Assembly: GCA_039812765.1 (NCBI GenBank)
Contig: JBDIBF010000031.1
Coordinates: 1-32,139 of the forward strand
DNA from: JADJVL01 sp039812765
Lineage (GTDB): Bacteria > Acidobacteriota > Holophagae > Holophagales > Holophagaceae
Length of the DNA: 32,139 nucleotides
Direction of reading: 5' to 3'
In this document: positions 24,064-31,581 of the stretch, piece by piece
Position numbering within the stretch: position 1 is the stretch's first letter
Layout: each line of letters starts with the position of its first letter
Made by a program: the position numbers and the translations under genes
The notes under the pieces: model-generated
What the model saw: the letters and a program-made list of their open reading frames with translations, nothing else
Told to the model about the DNA's origin: nothing
Database searches by the model: none

Positions 24064-24366
24064 ATGTCCTTCGTCTCGGACTTCAAGGGCTTCATCGCCC
24101 AGGGCAATGTCGTGGACCTCGCGGTCGCGGTGGTCATCGGCGGGGCCTTCACCAAGATCGTGAACGCCCTGGTGGATGGGCTCATCAACCCGCTCATCGC
24201 GATGATCTTCAAGGCCGACGATCTCGCCAAGTTCATGGTCGGGCCCTTCAAGGTGGGCGCCCTCATCGGCGCCGCCATCGACTTCCTGCTCATCGCCCTC
24301 GTGGTCTACGTGGTGTTCGTGAAGGGCCTGAAGAAGGTCGTGCCCGACACCACGAAACCGGCCTGA
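24064..24366 (+). CDS. mscL: Large-conductance mechanosensitive channel, short form
   Basis: MscL opens under membrane tension and releases solutes during osmotic downshock. The N-terminal helix FVSDFKGFIAQGNVVDLAVAV and pore-lining VVIGGAFTKIVNALVDGLINP are typical, with TM2 FLLIALVVYVVFVKGLKK near residues 73-92. At 100 residues it is shorter than the usual 130-150: the periplasmic loop between the two helices is brief (about 20 residues) and the cytoplasmic C-terminal helix is almost absent. AGGAG at 24053-24057 fixes ATG 24064. It is convergent with the next minus-strand gene (stop to stop, 6 bases apart). Confidence 0.93.
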   Translation: MSFVSDFKGFIAQGNVVDLAVAVVIGGAFTKIVNALVDGLINPLIAMIFKADDLAKFMVGPFKVGALIGAAIDFLLIALVVYVVFVKGLKKVVPDTTKPA

Positions 24367-24372
24367 ACGTCC

Positions 24373-25365
24373 TCAGCCCGCGTTGGGGTGGCGCTCCAGC
24401 ATGGCCGAGAGCTGGGCGTTCCTGCGCACCGCGTCCTGGCGGCGGAGGTGGGCGATCAGGGCCGGCGGCGCGGCGCTCCAGCGGGCGATGTTCTGGATGA
24501 GCAGGGTGGACGCATAGGTCCTGCGGCAGAGCAGGGAGGTCGTGTGGCCGTCCACCGTGAGCCCGGCGAGGAAAGCCAGGCAGCGCCCCTCGGTGCCGAG
24601 GATGAGTTCCACCTTCTCCTCGGCGCCCCGCGGCACGAAGGCCGCCCGCAGCGCGTCCCGGGCCATGGCGCGGACCTGCTCCGGCGCCTCCCGGGACACC
24701 ACCACGAGGTAGAGCTCCTGGAGCCGCCGGCCCGACCAGAGGCGCCGGAACAGGGAGGCGGGCATGAGGGGATTCCTGAGCAGGGCCCGGCGCACCCCGC
24801 CGTCCTGGGCGAAGGCCGCCTGGGCCCCGAGCCGCTCCAGCCCCGCCGCCGTGGGGTGATGGGCGGCCACAAGGCGGGCGTGCGTCGGATCGAAGCGCGG
24901 GTTCTCCAGCAGCGCCGAGATGACGGCGGGCATGGGGTCGAAGCATAGGGCGCCGAGGTCCGGATCCTCCGCCCGGGCGGCCAGGGCGGCGCGCTCGTCC
25001 ACGGGGCGCGCGCGCAGCAGCGTCTCGAAGCGCTGGCGGTGGGTGGCCTGGTGTTGCGCCCCCTCGGCGCCTTCCTCCACGGCGGCGGGAACCTCGTCCT
25101 GGGCCTCCGGGACGTCCGGCAGCAGCGCCTCCGGCCCGGAGGATTCCCTCGCCGCCGCCCGCGCACCAGGGCCCGGCACCACGGCGCCCAGGCGCACCAG
25201 GCCGGCCAGCAGGGACTCCACGCGCTCCGTCGCCAATCCCGTCATGGCCGCCAGCTCGTCTACGTCCGCCATGCCGTCGAGACGTGAGAGGAGATAGCCC
25301 TGCTCGGCGTCAAGGGGCAGCGCGAAGGGGTCCGCGTCCGGGCGCGGGAAGGGCCTCCAGGGCAT
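24373..25365 (-). CDS. Protein with winged-helix-like N-terminus and repeat-like body, unknown function
   Basis: I do not recognise a named family. The 330 residues begin with a compact helical segment that looks like a winged-helix module (FALPLDAEQGYLLSRLDG, then LAAMTGLATERVESLLAGLVRLGAV), followed by a low-complexity acidic linker (about 75-120), then a helix-rich body with repeated units such as ALLENPRFDPTHARLVA and LLRNPLMPASLFRRL that recall HEAT-like arrays. The last 60 residues include LLCRRTYASTLLIQNIARW. ATG 25365 has no ribosome site; TATCCT lies five bases before it on the minus strand. It is 34 bases downstream of the TlpA-like gene stop. A regulatory or adaptor role is a guess from the architecture. 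Confidence 0.6.
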   Translation of the reverse strand: MPWRPFPRPDADPFALPLDAEQGYLLSRLDGMADVDELAAMTGLATERVESLLAGLVRLGAVVPGPGARAAARESSGPEALLPDVPEAQDEVPAAVEEGAEGAQHQATHRQRFETLLRARPVDERAALAARAEDPDLGALCFDPMPAVISALLENPRFDPTHARLVAAHHPTAAGLERLGAQAAFAQDGGVRRALLRNPLMPASLFRRLWSGRRLQELYLVVVSREAPEQVRAMARDALRAAFVPRGAEEKVELILGTEGRCLAFLAGLTVDGHTTSLLCRRTYASTLLIQNIARWSAAPPALIAHLRRQDAVRRNAQLSAMLERHPNAG

Positions 25366-25399
25366 AGGCAAGGATAGGGTCTCGCCGGGCCTGGGCCGG

Positions 25400-25945
25400 C
25401 TACCGCCCTTGCAGCTTCCGGAGCTCGGCCGCGACCCGGCCCGGGGCGTGGCCCGACCAGCGGGTGAGCAGTTTCCCGTTCCCATCCACGAGGATGGTGG
25501 TCGGGATCACCGACACGGGGCCGAAGGGTTCCAGCGCTTCCGGTCCTTCGGGGACGAAGGCGGTCAGGGTCAGCCCCTGGCGGGCGAGGAAGGGGCCCAC
25601 GGCCTGGAACCCGGTGTCGTCCACGGAGAGCGGGACCACGGCGTAGCGGTCCCCGGACTCCGCCTGCAGCTTCGCCAGCTCGGGCAGGCTGGCCCGGCAG
25701 GGCGGGCACCAGGTCGCCCAGACGTCCACCACCACGGGCCGGCCGGCGAACTCCGCGAGGGTGTGCCGGCCCCCCTGCGCGTCCCGGAACGCGACCGCGC
25801 GCACGTCAGCGCCCACCCTCGGGGCGTGGTCCCGGCGCACCCTCCACACGCCTCCGAACAGCAGGAGCGCCGCCGCGCCCAGGCTCACAAAACAGCCCCA
25901 CCGGTTCCAGGCGTCCCGCACGGCTTCCAGGCGATCATCGTCCAC
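25400..25945 (-). CDS. TlpA-like membrane-anchored thioredoxin
   Basis: This thiol-disulfide oxidoreductase has 181 residues. A short charged N-terminus and one hydrophobic segment (about 17-34) anchor it with the thioredoxin domain outside the cytoplasm. The active site is WCPPC with Cys80 and Cys83, preceded by FAGRPVVVDVWAT and followed later by the cis-proline segment VSVIPTTILVD. Such proteins reduce or rearrange cysteines in periplasmic or cytochrome-maturation proteins. GTG 25945 has GGAGG seven bases upstream (rc of 25953-25957); the ATG at 25969 has no ribosome site and would lengthen the protein by 8. It sits behind the 61-residue ORF with 11 bases of overlap. Confidence 0.87.
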   Translation of the reverse strand: MDDDRLEAVRDAWNRWGCFVSLGAAALLLFGGVWRVRRDHAPRVGADVRAVAFRDAQGGRHTLAEFAGRPVVVDVWATWCPPCRASLPELAKLQAESGDRYAVVPLSVDDTGFQAVGPFLARQGLTLTAFVPEGPEALEPFGPVSVIPTTILVDGNGKLLTRWSGHAPGRVAAELRKLQGR

Positions 25946-26120
25946 GGCGCGGCCTCCGCAGGACAGCATGGCACCGGCCTCGGACCTCCAGCCTCACCTC
26001 GTCGTCGCTCACCGCCTGAGGCACGGGAGGGATGCCGATGGGGTCCACGGTCCCCAGGGGCTTGGCCCGATCCGCCAGGTGGGATGGGGCCCGGCCCAGG
26101 TGCGGATCGTTGCGCAGCAC
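25935..26120 (-). CDS. Possible small protein of 61 aa between Kelch and TlpA genes
   Basis: A GTG start at 26120 follows the Kelch gene stop by one base, and the frame ends inside the TlpA gene start (stop 25935-25937, TlpA GTG 25945). Most of its codons end in G or C, matching real genes here. The protein (LRNDPHLGRAPSHLADRAKPLG..., basic C-terminus RRPRRGR) has no recognised domain. GGAG lies about 13 bases before the start, which is long. It may be a real coupled gene, or a translational relay without a functional product. Confidence 0.4.
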   Translation of the reverse strand: MLRNDPHLGRAPSHLADRAKPLGTVDPIGIPPVPQAVSDDEVRLEVRGRCHAVLRRPRRGR

Positions 26121-26121
26121 C

Positions 26122-28302
26122 TCAGTTGGAGATCTCCGCCGTGGGGGGGCTGGCGTTGTCCAGTTCGCCGGTGACCAGCACCTTGCCGCCGGGCAGGGAG
26201 GCCGCGATGTGCCCGGAGCGCGGCCCGGCCATGCGCCCGTACCAGGACCAGGTGTTGGCGACGGGGTCGTAGACCTCCGCCGTGCCGTGGTAGTGGTAGC
26301 TCGCGTCGCCCCCCACCACCAGGACGCGCCCGTCGGGCAGCAGGGTGGCCGTGTGGTGTAGACGGGACCGGAGCATGGAGGCCACGGCCGTGAAGGCGCC
26401 CGTGGCGGGATCGAAGACCTCGCAGGCGTCGGAGTCCTCGCTCTGGGTTTCGCCCCCCGTCAGCAGGACCTTCCCGTTGGCGAGCAGCACCGCGGCATGG
26501 CCGTAGCGCGGATTCTTCAGGTTCCCCGCGGTGCGGGCGAAGGCGCCGGTGGCCGGGTCGTAGAGTTCCGCCGATTCCGCGGTGTCCCACTGGCCGGAGG
26601 CGGGATAGCCCCCCGCCACGAGGACCCGGCCGTCGGCCAGCCGCGTAGCGGTGTGGTAGACCCGCGCGGCGGCCATGTTCGGGCCCGCCGGCGCGAAGAG
26701 GCCCGTGGTCGGATCGAAGAGGTCGGCGGTGGCGGTGGGGTCGCCGTAGAAGTAGGGCTTGGTCATGCCCCCCGTCACCAGCACCTGGCCCGCCCTGGGA
26801 CCCGTGGTGAGCAGCGTCGCCCGGTGCCCCACGCGCCGGGAGCGCATGGCGTTGGCCGCGGACGTCACCACACCCGTCTGGACGTTCACGATCTCGGCGC
26901 TGTCGGCGGCGGCGTCGTAGTCGGTCTGCCCCCCGCAGACCAGCACGCGGTTCGCATCCAGGGCCACGGCGGCGGGAGCGATGCGGGCGGTCGCCAGGCT
27001 CGAGGCCAGGGCGGCGAAGGTGCCCGTGCCCGGGCTGTAGACCTCCAGGGTTGCGAGGTAGGCGCCGGGGGCCCCGCCATAGCCGCCGGCGATGAGGACG
27101 CGGCCGTCGGGCAGGACCGCGGCGGCGTGGTCGATGCGGCTGCGCAGAGGGGCTCCGGTGGCTTGGAAGGCCGGTACCGCCGGGGCCGCCACCACGCTGA
27201 AGGGGCGTGTCGCGGCCTTGGAGGGATCCGCCGCCGGCGTGGCTCGCACGGTGTAGGCCCCCGGCGTGGCGCCGGGGGTATAAATGCGGTACCAGCCCAT
27301 GTCGTGGAAGGTCCCGAACCCGGGCATGCCCACCACCTCGAAGGCGACGGTGCGGTCCACCCCCGCCGGCTCCAGGGACCACGAATAGTAGGCCCCGTCG
27401 CAGGGGAAGAGGGGGTCCGGGTCGAAGAGGCCGTAGAGTCCGAAGGAGACGGCGCTGGTGATCACCGCGATGGCGGTGGTGGCCTGCCCGGTGGCCGTGA
27501 GCGTCGCGGTGATGGTGACCTGCCCCGGCGTGGGTCCGGCCACGAAGTGGCCCGTGGCGCTGATGGTCCCGCCCCCCGGCGGGATGCTCCAGGTCACCGC
27601 CGCGACCGGGGTGGCGTCGTCGTAGGCCACGAAGTCGTAGGCGGTCCCGGGCGCCACCTGGACCACGGCCGGACTGATGTGGAAGCCCCCCGAGGCGCTC
27701 ACGGACACCACCGCCACCGAGGCCTTCGTGCCGTCCGCGTGGGAGGTGGCCCGCACGTGCACGGTACCGGGCGTATTGGGGGCGGTGAAGAGGCCGGCGG
27801 CCGTGACGGACCCGCCCGCGGCCCCCTCGTCCACGGACCAGAGGACGGCCGTGTCGGCGCTCCCGGTGACGCTGGCGTTGAACTGCACGCTCATGCCGGT
27901 CCCCACCTTCGCGTTGCTGGGTGTCACGCTCACCGCCACCGGCTGGGCGACGTAGGTCACGGTCACCGCCGTCGACTGACCCGCGGTGACGGTGGCCGAC
28001 TGGGTGGCGGCGCTGGGCAGGTAGGTGGCCACCGGAGCGGCGGCGATGGTGTAGGAGCCAGGGGTCAGGCCGCTCCAGGTCTGGCTGGCCTGGGCGGTCC
28101 GGGTGAAGCCTCCGGGACCGGTGACCTGCACGGACCCCGACAGGAGGTTGGGCAGGCCGGTGATGGTCAGGGCGAGGGAACCCGTGGTGGGGCCCGGCGT
28201 TCCGCCGCCTCCGCCGCCACCTCCGCCCCCGCAGGCCAGGGCCGCCGCCAGGGCCAGGGCCATGAGCACATGGATGAGATCGGCGCGAAGGCGGTGAAGC
28301 AT
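26122..28302 (-). CDS. Kelch/Ig-like repeat lipoprotein
   Basis: This protein has 726 residues. The N-terminus is a lipoprotein signal with the acylated Cys24 (lipobox ALAC) followed by ten glycines and a Thr/Pro linker, then beta-sandwich Ig-like units (about 40-370, SVTPSNAKVGTGMSVQFNAS, WSIPPGGGTISATGHF). The C-terminal half is a series of Kelch-type repeats (RVLVAGG, KVLLTGG, RVLVVGG with DPATG and YDP turns) that should close into a beta-propeller. It is therefore surface-anchored and extracytoplasmic, with a role in binding or display. Longer in-frame starts exist upstream but would lose the signal peptide. It heads a minus-strand operon with the 61-residue ORF and the TlpA gene. Confidence 0.88.
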   Translation of the reverse strand: MLHRLRADLIHVLMALALAAALACGGGGGGGGGGTPGPTTGSLALTITGLPNLLSGSVQVTGPGGFTRTAQASQTWSGLTPGSYTIAAAPVATYLPSAATQSATVTAGQSTAVTVTYVAQPVAVSVTPSNAKVGTGMSVQFNASVTGSADTAVLWSVDEGAAGGSVTAAGLFTAPNTPGTVHVRATSHADGTKASVAVVSVSASGGFHISPAVVQVAPGTAYDFVAYDDATPVAAVTWSIPPGGGTISATGHFVAGPTPGQVTITATLTATGQATTAIAVITSAVSFGLYGLFDPDPLFPCDGAYYSWSLEPAGVDRTVAFEVVGMPGFGTFHDMGWYRIYTPGATPGAYTVRATPAADPSKAATRPFSVVAAPAVPAFQATGAPLRSRIDHAAAVLPDGRVLIAGGYGGAPGAYLATLEVYSPGTGTFAALASSLATARIAPAAVALDANRVLVCGGQTDYDAAADSAEIVNVQTGVVTSAANAMRSRRVGHRATLLTTGPRAGQVLVTGGMTKPYFYGDPTATADLFDPTTGLFAPAGPNMAAARVYHTATRLADGRVLVAGGYPASGQWDTAESAELYDPATGAFARTAGNLKNPRYGHAAVLLANGKVLLTGGETQSEDSDACEVFDPATGAFTAVASMLRSRLHHTATLLPDGRVLVVGGDASYHYHGTAEVYDPVANTWSWYGRMAGPRSGHIAASLPGGKVLVTGELDNASPPTAEISN

Positions 28303-28380
28303 GGCGGGTCCGGGAAGGGACCCTGATTCTACGCCGGCCGTCCACCGGCCGCGGCACGGGAGGTCCGGCCCCGTCCGGAT

Positions 28381-28422
28381 GCCCCTTCCAAGGGGCTGGG
28401 TCCGGACGAACGGTGTCCGGAC
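28381..28422 (-). terminator. Hairpin cluster downstream of folD
   Basis: Between folD and the Kelch gene lie GCCCCTTCCAAGGGGC (28381-28396, a perfect stem with a tiny loop) and two copies of GTCCGGAC (28400-28407, 28415-28422), which are both self-complementary and can pair with each other. A third near copy, GTCCGGAT, is at 28373-28380. There is no U run, so termination is possible but unproven. Confidence 0.4.
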
Positions 28423-28430
28423 GGCTGGGC

Positions 28431-29342
28431 TCAGCCTCCGCCGGAGGCCTGGAGGGTGTTCAACAGCAGCCCCGCGATGGTCAGGGGGCCGACGCCGCCC
28501 GGCACGGGTGTCACCGCGCCCGCCACCGTCATGGCCTCGCCGGTGCGAACGTCGCCGCAGAGCACCGAACCCTTGGCCCGGAACTGTTCGAGCTTGGCGG
28601 GCTCCGCCGCGAAGACGCGCTCGGCCACCGCCGGGTCGTCCACGCGGTTGATCCCCACGTCCACCACCACGGCGCCGGGCTTGATCCAGGGGCCCTCCAC
28701 GAAGCCCGGCCGCCCGATAGCGGCCACCAGCAGGTCGGCCTCCCGGCAAAGTCCGGGCAGGTCCACGGTGCGGCTGTGGGCGATGGTCACCGTGGCGTGC
28801 TTCTCCAGGAGCATCAGCGCCATGGGCTTGCCCACGATCTCGCTGCGGCCGAGGACCACCGCGCGCCTGCCCTTCAGCTCCACGCCGTGGATCTCCAGCA
28901 TCCGCATCACGGCGCTGGGGGTGCAGGGACGCAGGCCCGGCAGGCCTTCGAAGAGCAGGCCCTGGTTCAGCGGGTGGAAGCCGTCCACGTCCTTCGCGGG
29001 CGAGATGCGGTGGAGGGCGGCCTTGGCGTCCAGGTGCTTGGGCAGCGGCAGCTGGACGAGGATCCCGTCCACCTCCGGATCGGCGTTCAGCTGGTCGATG
29101 AGGGCCTCGAGCTCCGCCTGCGTGATCGAGGCCGGCGGGAGGTGCTCCCGGCTGGTGACCCCGGTCTGGGCGCAGGCCTTCACCTTGCCCCGCACGTAGA
29201 CCTGGCTGGCCGGATCGTCACCCACCAGGACGACCGCCAGGCAGGGCGCCCGCAGCCCCCGCTCCTTCCGGGCCTCCACGCCGCGCCGCACCTCGTCCAA
29301 AAGGCGCTCCGCCACCACCTTGCCATCCAGCACCTGCGCCAT
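28431..29342 (-). CDS. folD: Methylenetetrahydrofolate dehydrogenase/cyclohydrolase
   Basis: FolD interconverts 5,10-methylene-, methenyl- and 10-formyl-tetrahydrofolate, feeding one-carbon units to purines, formyl-Met-tRNA and methionine. At 303 residues it has the expected length. Catalytic Tyr49 and Lys53 (YVRGKVKAC) and the PLPKHLD segment, CTPSAVMRML, VVLGRSEIVGKPMALMLL (NADP-binding) and TPVPGGVGPLTIAGLL are all intact. GGAGG five bases upstream (minus strand) fixes ATG 29342. It is divergent from the rimP operon, with a 253-base gap between start codons. Confidence 0.95.
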   Translation of the reverse strand: MAQVLDGKVVAERLLDEVRRGVEARKERGLRAPCLAVVLVGDDPASQVYVRGKVKACAQTGVTSREHLPPASITQAELEALIDQLNADPEVDGILVQLPLPKHLDAKAALHRISPAKDVDGFHPLNQGLLFEGLPGLRPCTPSAVMRMLEIHGVELKGRRAVVLGRSEIVGKPMALMLLEKHATVTIAHSRTVDLPGLCREADLLVAAIGRPGFVEGPWIKPGAVVVDVGINRVDDPAVAERVFAAEPAKLEQFRAKGSVLCGDVRTGEAMTVAGAVTPVPGGVGPLTIAGLLLNTLQASGGG

Positions 29343-29448
29343 GGAAGCCTCCGCGGACCCATTGGATCATCGAGCCGCGCGGAGCCGGAAGACGGAGGTG
29401 AATCCGGTCACGAACCGCGAGCCCCGTCCACCCTTCCGCTTCCCGTCC

Positions 29449-29477
29449 TTGAATTTCAAGGCCTCCAGGGATAGCCT
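29449..29477 (+). promoter_or_regulatory. Putative promoter of rimP-nusA-infB
   Basis: TTGAAT (29449-29454) and TAGCCT (29472-29477), spaced by 17 bases, lie in the AT-richest stretch of this gap. They overlap an inverted repeat TCAAGGC (29456-29462)/GCCTTGA (29474-29480) that could be an operator. Both boxes are weak matches. Confidence 0.35.
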
Positions 29478-29536
29478 TGAGGATTGAATTCGGCCAAGGC
29501 ATCCCAGCCACGCGGTTCACGGCAGGGAAGCCTCGA

Positions 29537-29561
29537 CGGGTGGGTTCGTCCCGCCTTTTTT
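29537..29561 (+). terminator. rimP: Intrinsic terminator/attenuator in the rimP leader
   Basis: GGTGGG (29539-29544) pairs with CCCGCC (29550-29555) around loop TTCGT, with one G-U pair, and is followed by six Ts (29556-29561) and then TTTT after one G. This is a terminator shape just 35 bases before the rimP ATG. Intrinsic terminators in front of rimP-nusA are seen in several bacteria, and NusA autoregulation by termination is the natural reading. It is not the end of an upstream transcript, since folD points away. Confidence 0.65.
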
Positions 29562-29595
29562 GTTTTGGTCCCCCGCGCAGGAGTCCCAGCCGCCC

Positions 29596-30192
29596 ATGCC
29601 CCTGAACCTCCCGAAGATGCAGCCCGCCCTGGAACGCCAGCTTGGCCTCCTGGGCTTCGAGCTCGTCCTCGCGGAGCAGGCGAAGGACGGCCGGGACACG
29701 GTGCTCCGCCTCTACATCGACCACGCGGACGCCGGGACGTCGAACCGGAAGGTGACCCTCGACGACTGCGTGGCGGCCAACGACGGCCTCGTCGCCTGGC
29801 TGGATGTGGCGTTCCCCGACCTCCGGGAGGAGGTCGGCCTCGAGATCAGCAGCCCCGGCATGGAGCGGCCCCTGGTGAAGGCCGCCCACTTCCGCCGCTT
29901 CGCGGGCCGCCTCTGCCGCGTGCAGACGAGCCTTCCCCTTTCGGGCCAGAAGCGATTCAAGGGCTGGATCGGCCCCTGCAGCGACACGGAGCTGACCCTC
30001 GAGGAGGATGGCGCCCTCAAGGCGATCCCCCTGGAGGCGATCCAGAAAGCCCGTCTGGCCCCCTTCGACGAGGCCAAGACCCCGCCCGCCAAGTACGTGA
30101 AGGCGGTGCTCACCGGTCCGCCGGACGCGGACCTTGATCCAGGCCCCAATGAAAAAGGCGAGGTAGAGACAAGCCCCGCCGTGGAGGAATGA
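29596..30192 (+). CDS. rimP: Ribosome maturation factor RimP
   Basis: RimP assists assembly of the 30S subunit. This protein of 198 residues has the family core: an N-terminal LGFELVLAEQ, VLRLYIDHADAG near 37-50 and VTLDDCVAANDGLVAWLD near 55-73, then LEISSPGMERPLVKAAHFRRF (86-106), the RimP signature, and an SH3-like C-terminal barrel. The tail after residue 165 is acidic and variable. Translation most likely begins at ATG 29596, with AGGAG at 29579-29583 at long spacing; the in-frame TTG at 29560 lies inside the terminator U run. It is the first gene of the rimP-nusA-infB operon; nusA starts 4 bases after its stop. Confidence 0.93.
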   Translation: MPLNLPKMQPALERQLGLLGFELVLAEQAKDGRDTVLRLYIDHADAGTSNRKVTLDDCVAANDGLVAWLDVAFPDLREEVGLEISSPGMERPLVKAAHFRRFAGRLCRVQTSLPLSGQKRFKGWIGPCSDTELTLEEDGALKAIPLEAIQKARLAPFDEAKTPPAKYVKAVLTGPPDADLDPGPNEKGEVETSPAVEE

Positions 30193-30196
30193 CGCA

Positions 30197-31519
30197 ATGG
30201 CAACCGTCGCAACGAGCTTTTTCGACAGCGTGAAGATGATCGCCGCGGAGAAGGGCATCCCCGAGGAGGAGGTGTACCGCGCCGTGGAGGAGGCCCTCGT
30301 GAAGGCCGCCGAGAAGTACTTCCAGGGGATGGACTTCTACGGCAACTTCCAGGCCCAGATGGACCGGGAGACCGGCGAGTTCCACGTCTACGCCCTCAAG
30401 GTCGTCGTCCCCGAGGTCGAGGAGGAGGACCTGGAGATCAGCCTCAAGGAAGCCCAGGAGCTGAACCCCGACGCGGCCGAGGGCGACACCCTCTGGCTGC
30501 CCCAGGACACCACCCAGCTCGGCCGCATCGCCGCCCAGGCCGCCAAGCAGGTGCTGGTGCAGAAGGTGCGCGAGGCCGAGCGCGAGCGCATCTACAACGA
30601 GTTCGTGAACCGCATCGGCGAAGTCGTCGTGGCCGAAGTGAAGCGCTTCGAGAAGAGCGCCATCATCCTCGAGATCGACCGGGTCGAGTCCATGCTGCGC
30701 CGCTCCGAGGCGCTGCGCGGCGACCGCTTCGACAAGGGCCAGCGCATCAAGGTGGTCATCAGCTCCGTGGACAAGAGCGCCAAGGACCCCCAGGTCCAGG
30801 TGAGCCGCACGGACCCGCGGCTCCTGGTGAAGCTCTTCGAGAGCGAGGTGCCTGAGATCCACGACGGCACCGTGGTCATCCGCTCCTGCGTCCGCGAGGC
30901 GGGCGACCGGGCCAAGGTCGCCGTCCAGAGCATCGACCCCGACGTCGATCCCGTGGGCGCCTGCGTGGGCCTCAAGGGCTCCCGCGTGCAGGCCATCATC
31001 CGCGAGCTCAAGAACGAGAAGATCGACATCGTCCGCTACGACGACGACGCCGCCCAGTTCATCGCGAACGCCCTCAACCCCGCCAAGGCCATCCGCGTGG
31101 TGGTCACCGACCTGGAGAACCGCCGGGTCGAGGTGGTGGTGGACGACGAGCAGCTCAGCATCGCCATCGGCAAGCGCGGCCAGAACGTGCGCCTCGCCGC
31201 CAAGCTCACCGGCTGGAACATCGACGTCCGCAGCGAGCAGGAGAAGCGCAGGGAGGCCGAGGCCGCCCTGGGCCGCGACCTTCCGGACCTGGCCCCCGCC
31301 CCGCAAGCCGAGGCAGCCGCGCCGACCTCGACCCTCCTCGACGAACTGGCCGTCGAGGGCCTGGACGAGGCCGTCGCCGCCCGGCTCGCCGGGGCGGGCT
31401 TCGCCGACGCCAAGTCCCTCTACAACGCCACCGCCGACGCCCTCATGGGCGTCGAGGGCGTGGACCAGGAGCTGGCCATCCGCCTCCTGGACGCCGCCCA
31501 CGAGAAGTTCGGCGGCTGA
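30197..31519 (+). CDS. nusA: Transcription termination/antitermination factor NusA
   Basis: NusA binds RNA polymerase and controls pausing, termination and antitermination. This 440-residue protein has the standard order: N-terminal polymerase-binding domain (about 1-130, IPEEEVYRAVEEALVKAAEKY), S1 (about 137-200, VEVKRFEKSAIILEIDRVE), KH1 with GACVGLKGSRVQAI (near 254-267), and KH2 with AIGKRGQNVRLAAKLTGW (near 324-341). Short acidic/HhH-like residues follow (about 375-440). GGAGG at 30183-30187 precedes ATG 30197 with nine-base spacing. It sits between rimP and infB in the classic order. The leader terminator ahead of rimP is a likely target of its own regulation. Confidence 0.97.
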   Translation: MATVATSFFDSVKMIAAEKGIPEEEVYRAVEEALVKAAEKYFQGMDFYGNFQAQMDRETGEFHVYALKVVVPEVEEEDLEISLKEAQELNPDAAEGDTLWLPQDTTQLGRIAAQAAKQVLVQKVREAERERIYNEFVNRIGEVVVAEVKRFEKSAIILEIDRVESMLRRSEALRGDRFDKGQRIKVVISSVDKSAKDPQVQVSRTDPRLLVKLFESEVPEIHDGTVVIRSCVREAGDRAKVAVQSIDPDVDPVGACVGLKGSRVQAIIRELKNEKIDIVRYDDDAAQFIANALNPAKAIRVVVTDLENRRVEVVVDDEQLSIAIGKRGQNVRLAAKLTGWNIDVRSEQEKRREAEAALGRDLPDLAPAPQAEAAAPTSTLLDELAVEGLDEAVAARLAGAGFADAKSLYNATADALMGVEGVDQELAIRLLDAAHEKFGG

Positions 31520-31581
31520 GCCTACCCGGCCTCCTCCGCCTCCTCCGCCCCCCCGACAACCCACCCGAGGATCCCGCCTTC

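Noticed and set aside
26497..28326. 609-residue plus-strand open frame opposite the Kelch gene
   Set aside because: Glycine/arginine/histidine-rich with no domain; it mirrors the repeats of the Kelch lipoprotein, which has a signal peptide and clear motifs.
29560..29595. Upstream TTG start for RimP
   Set aside because: The codon lies in the U run of the leader hairpin and the added residues do not match the conserved RimP opening.
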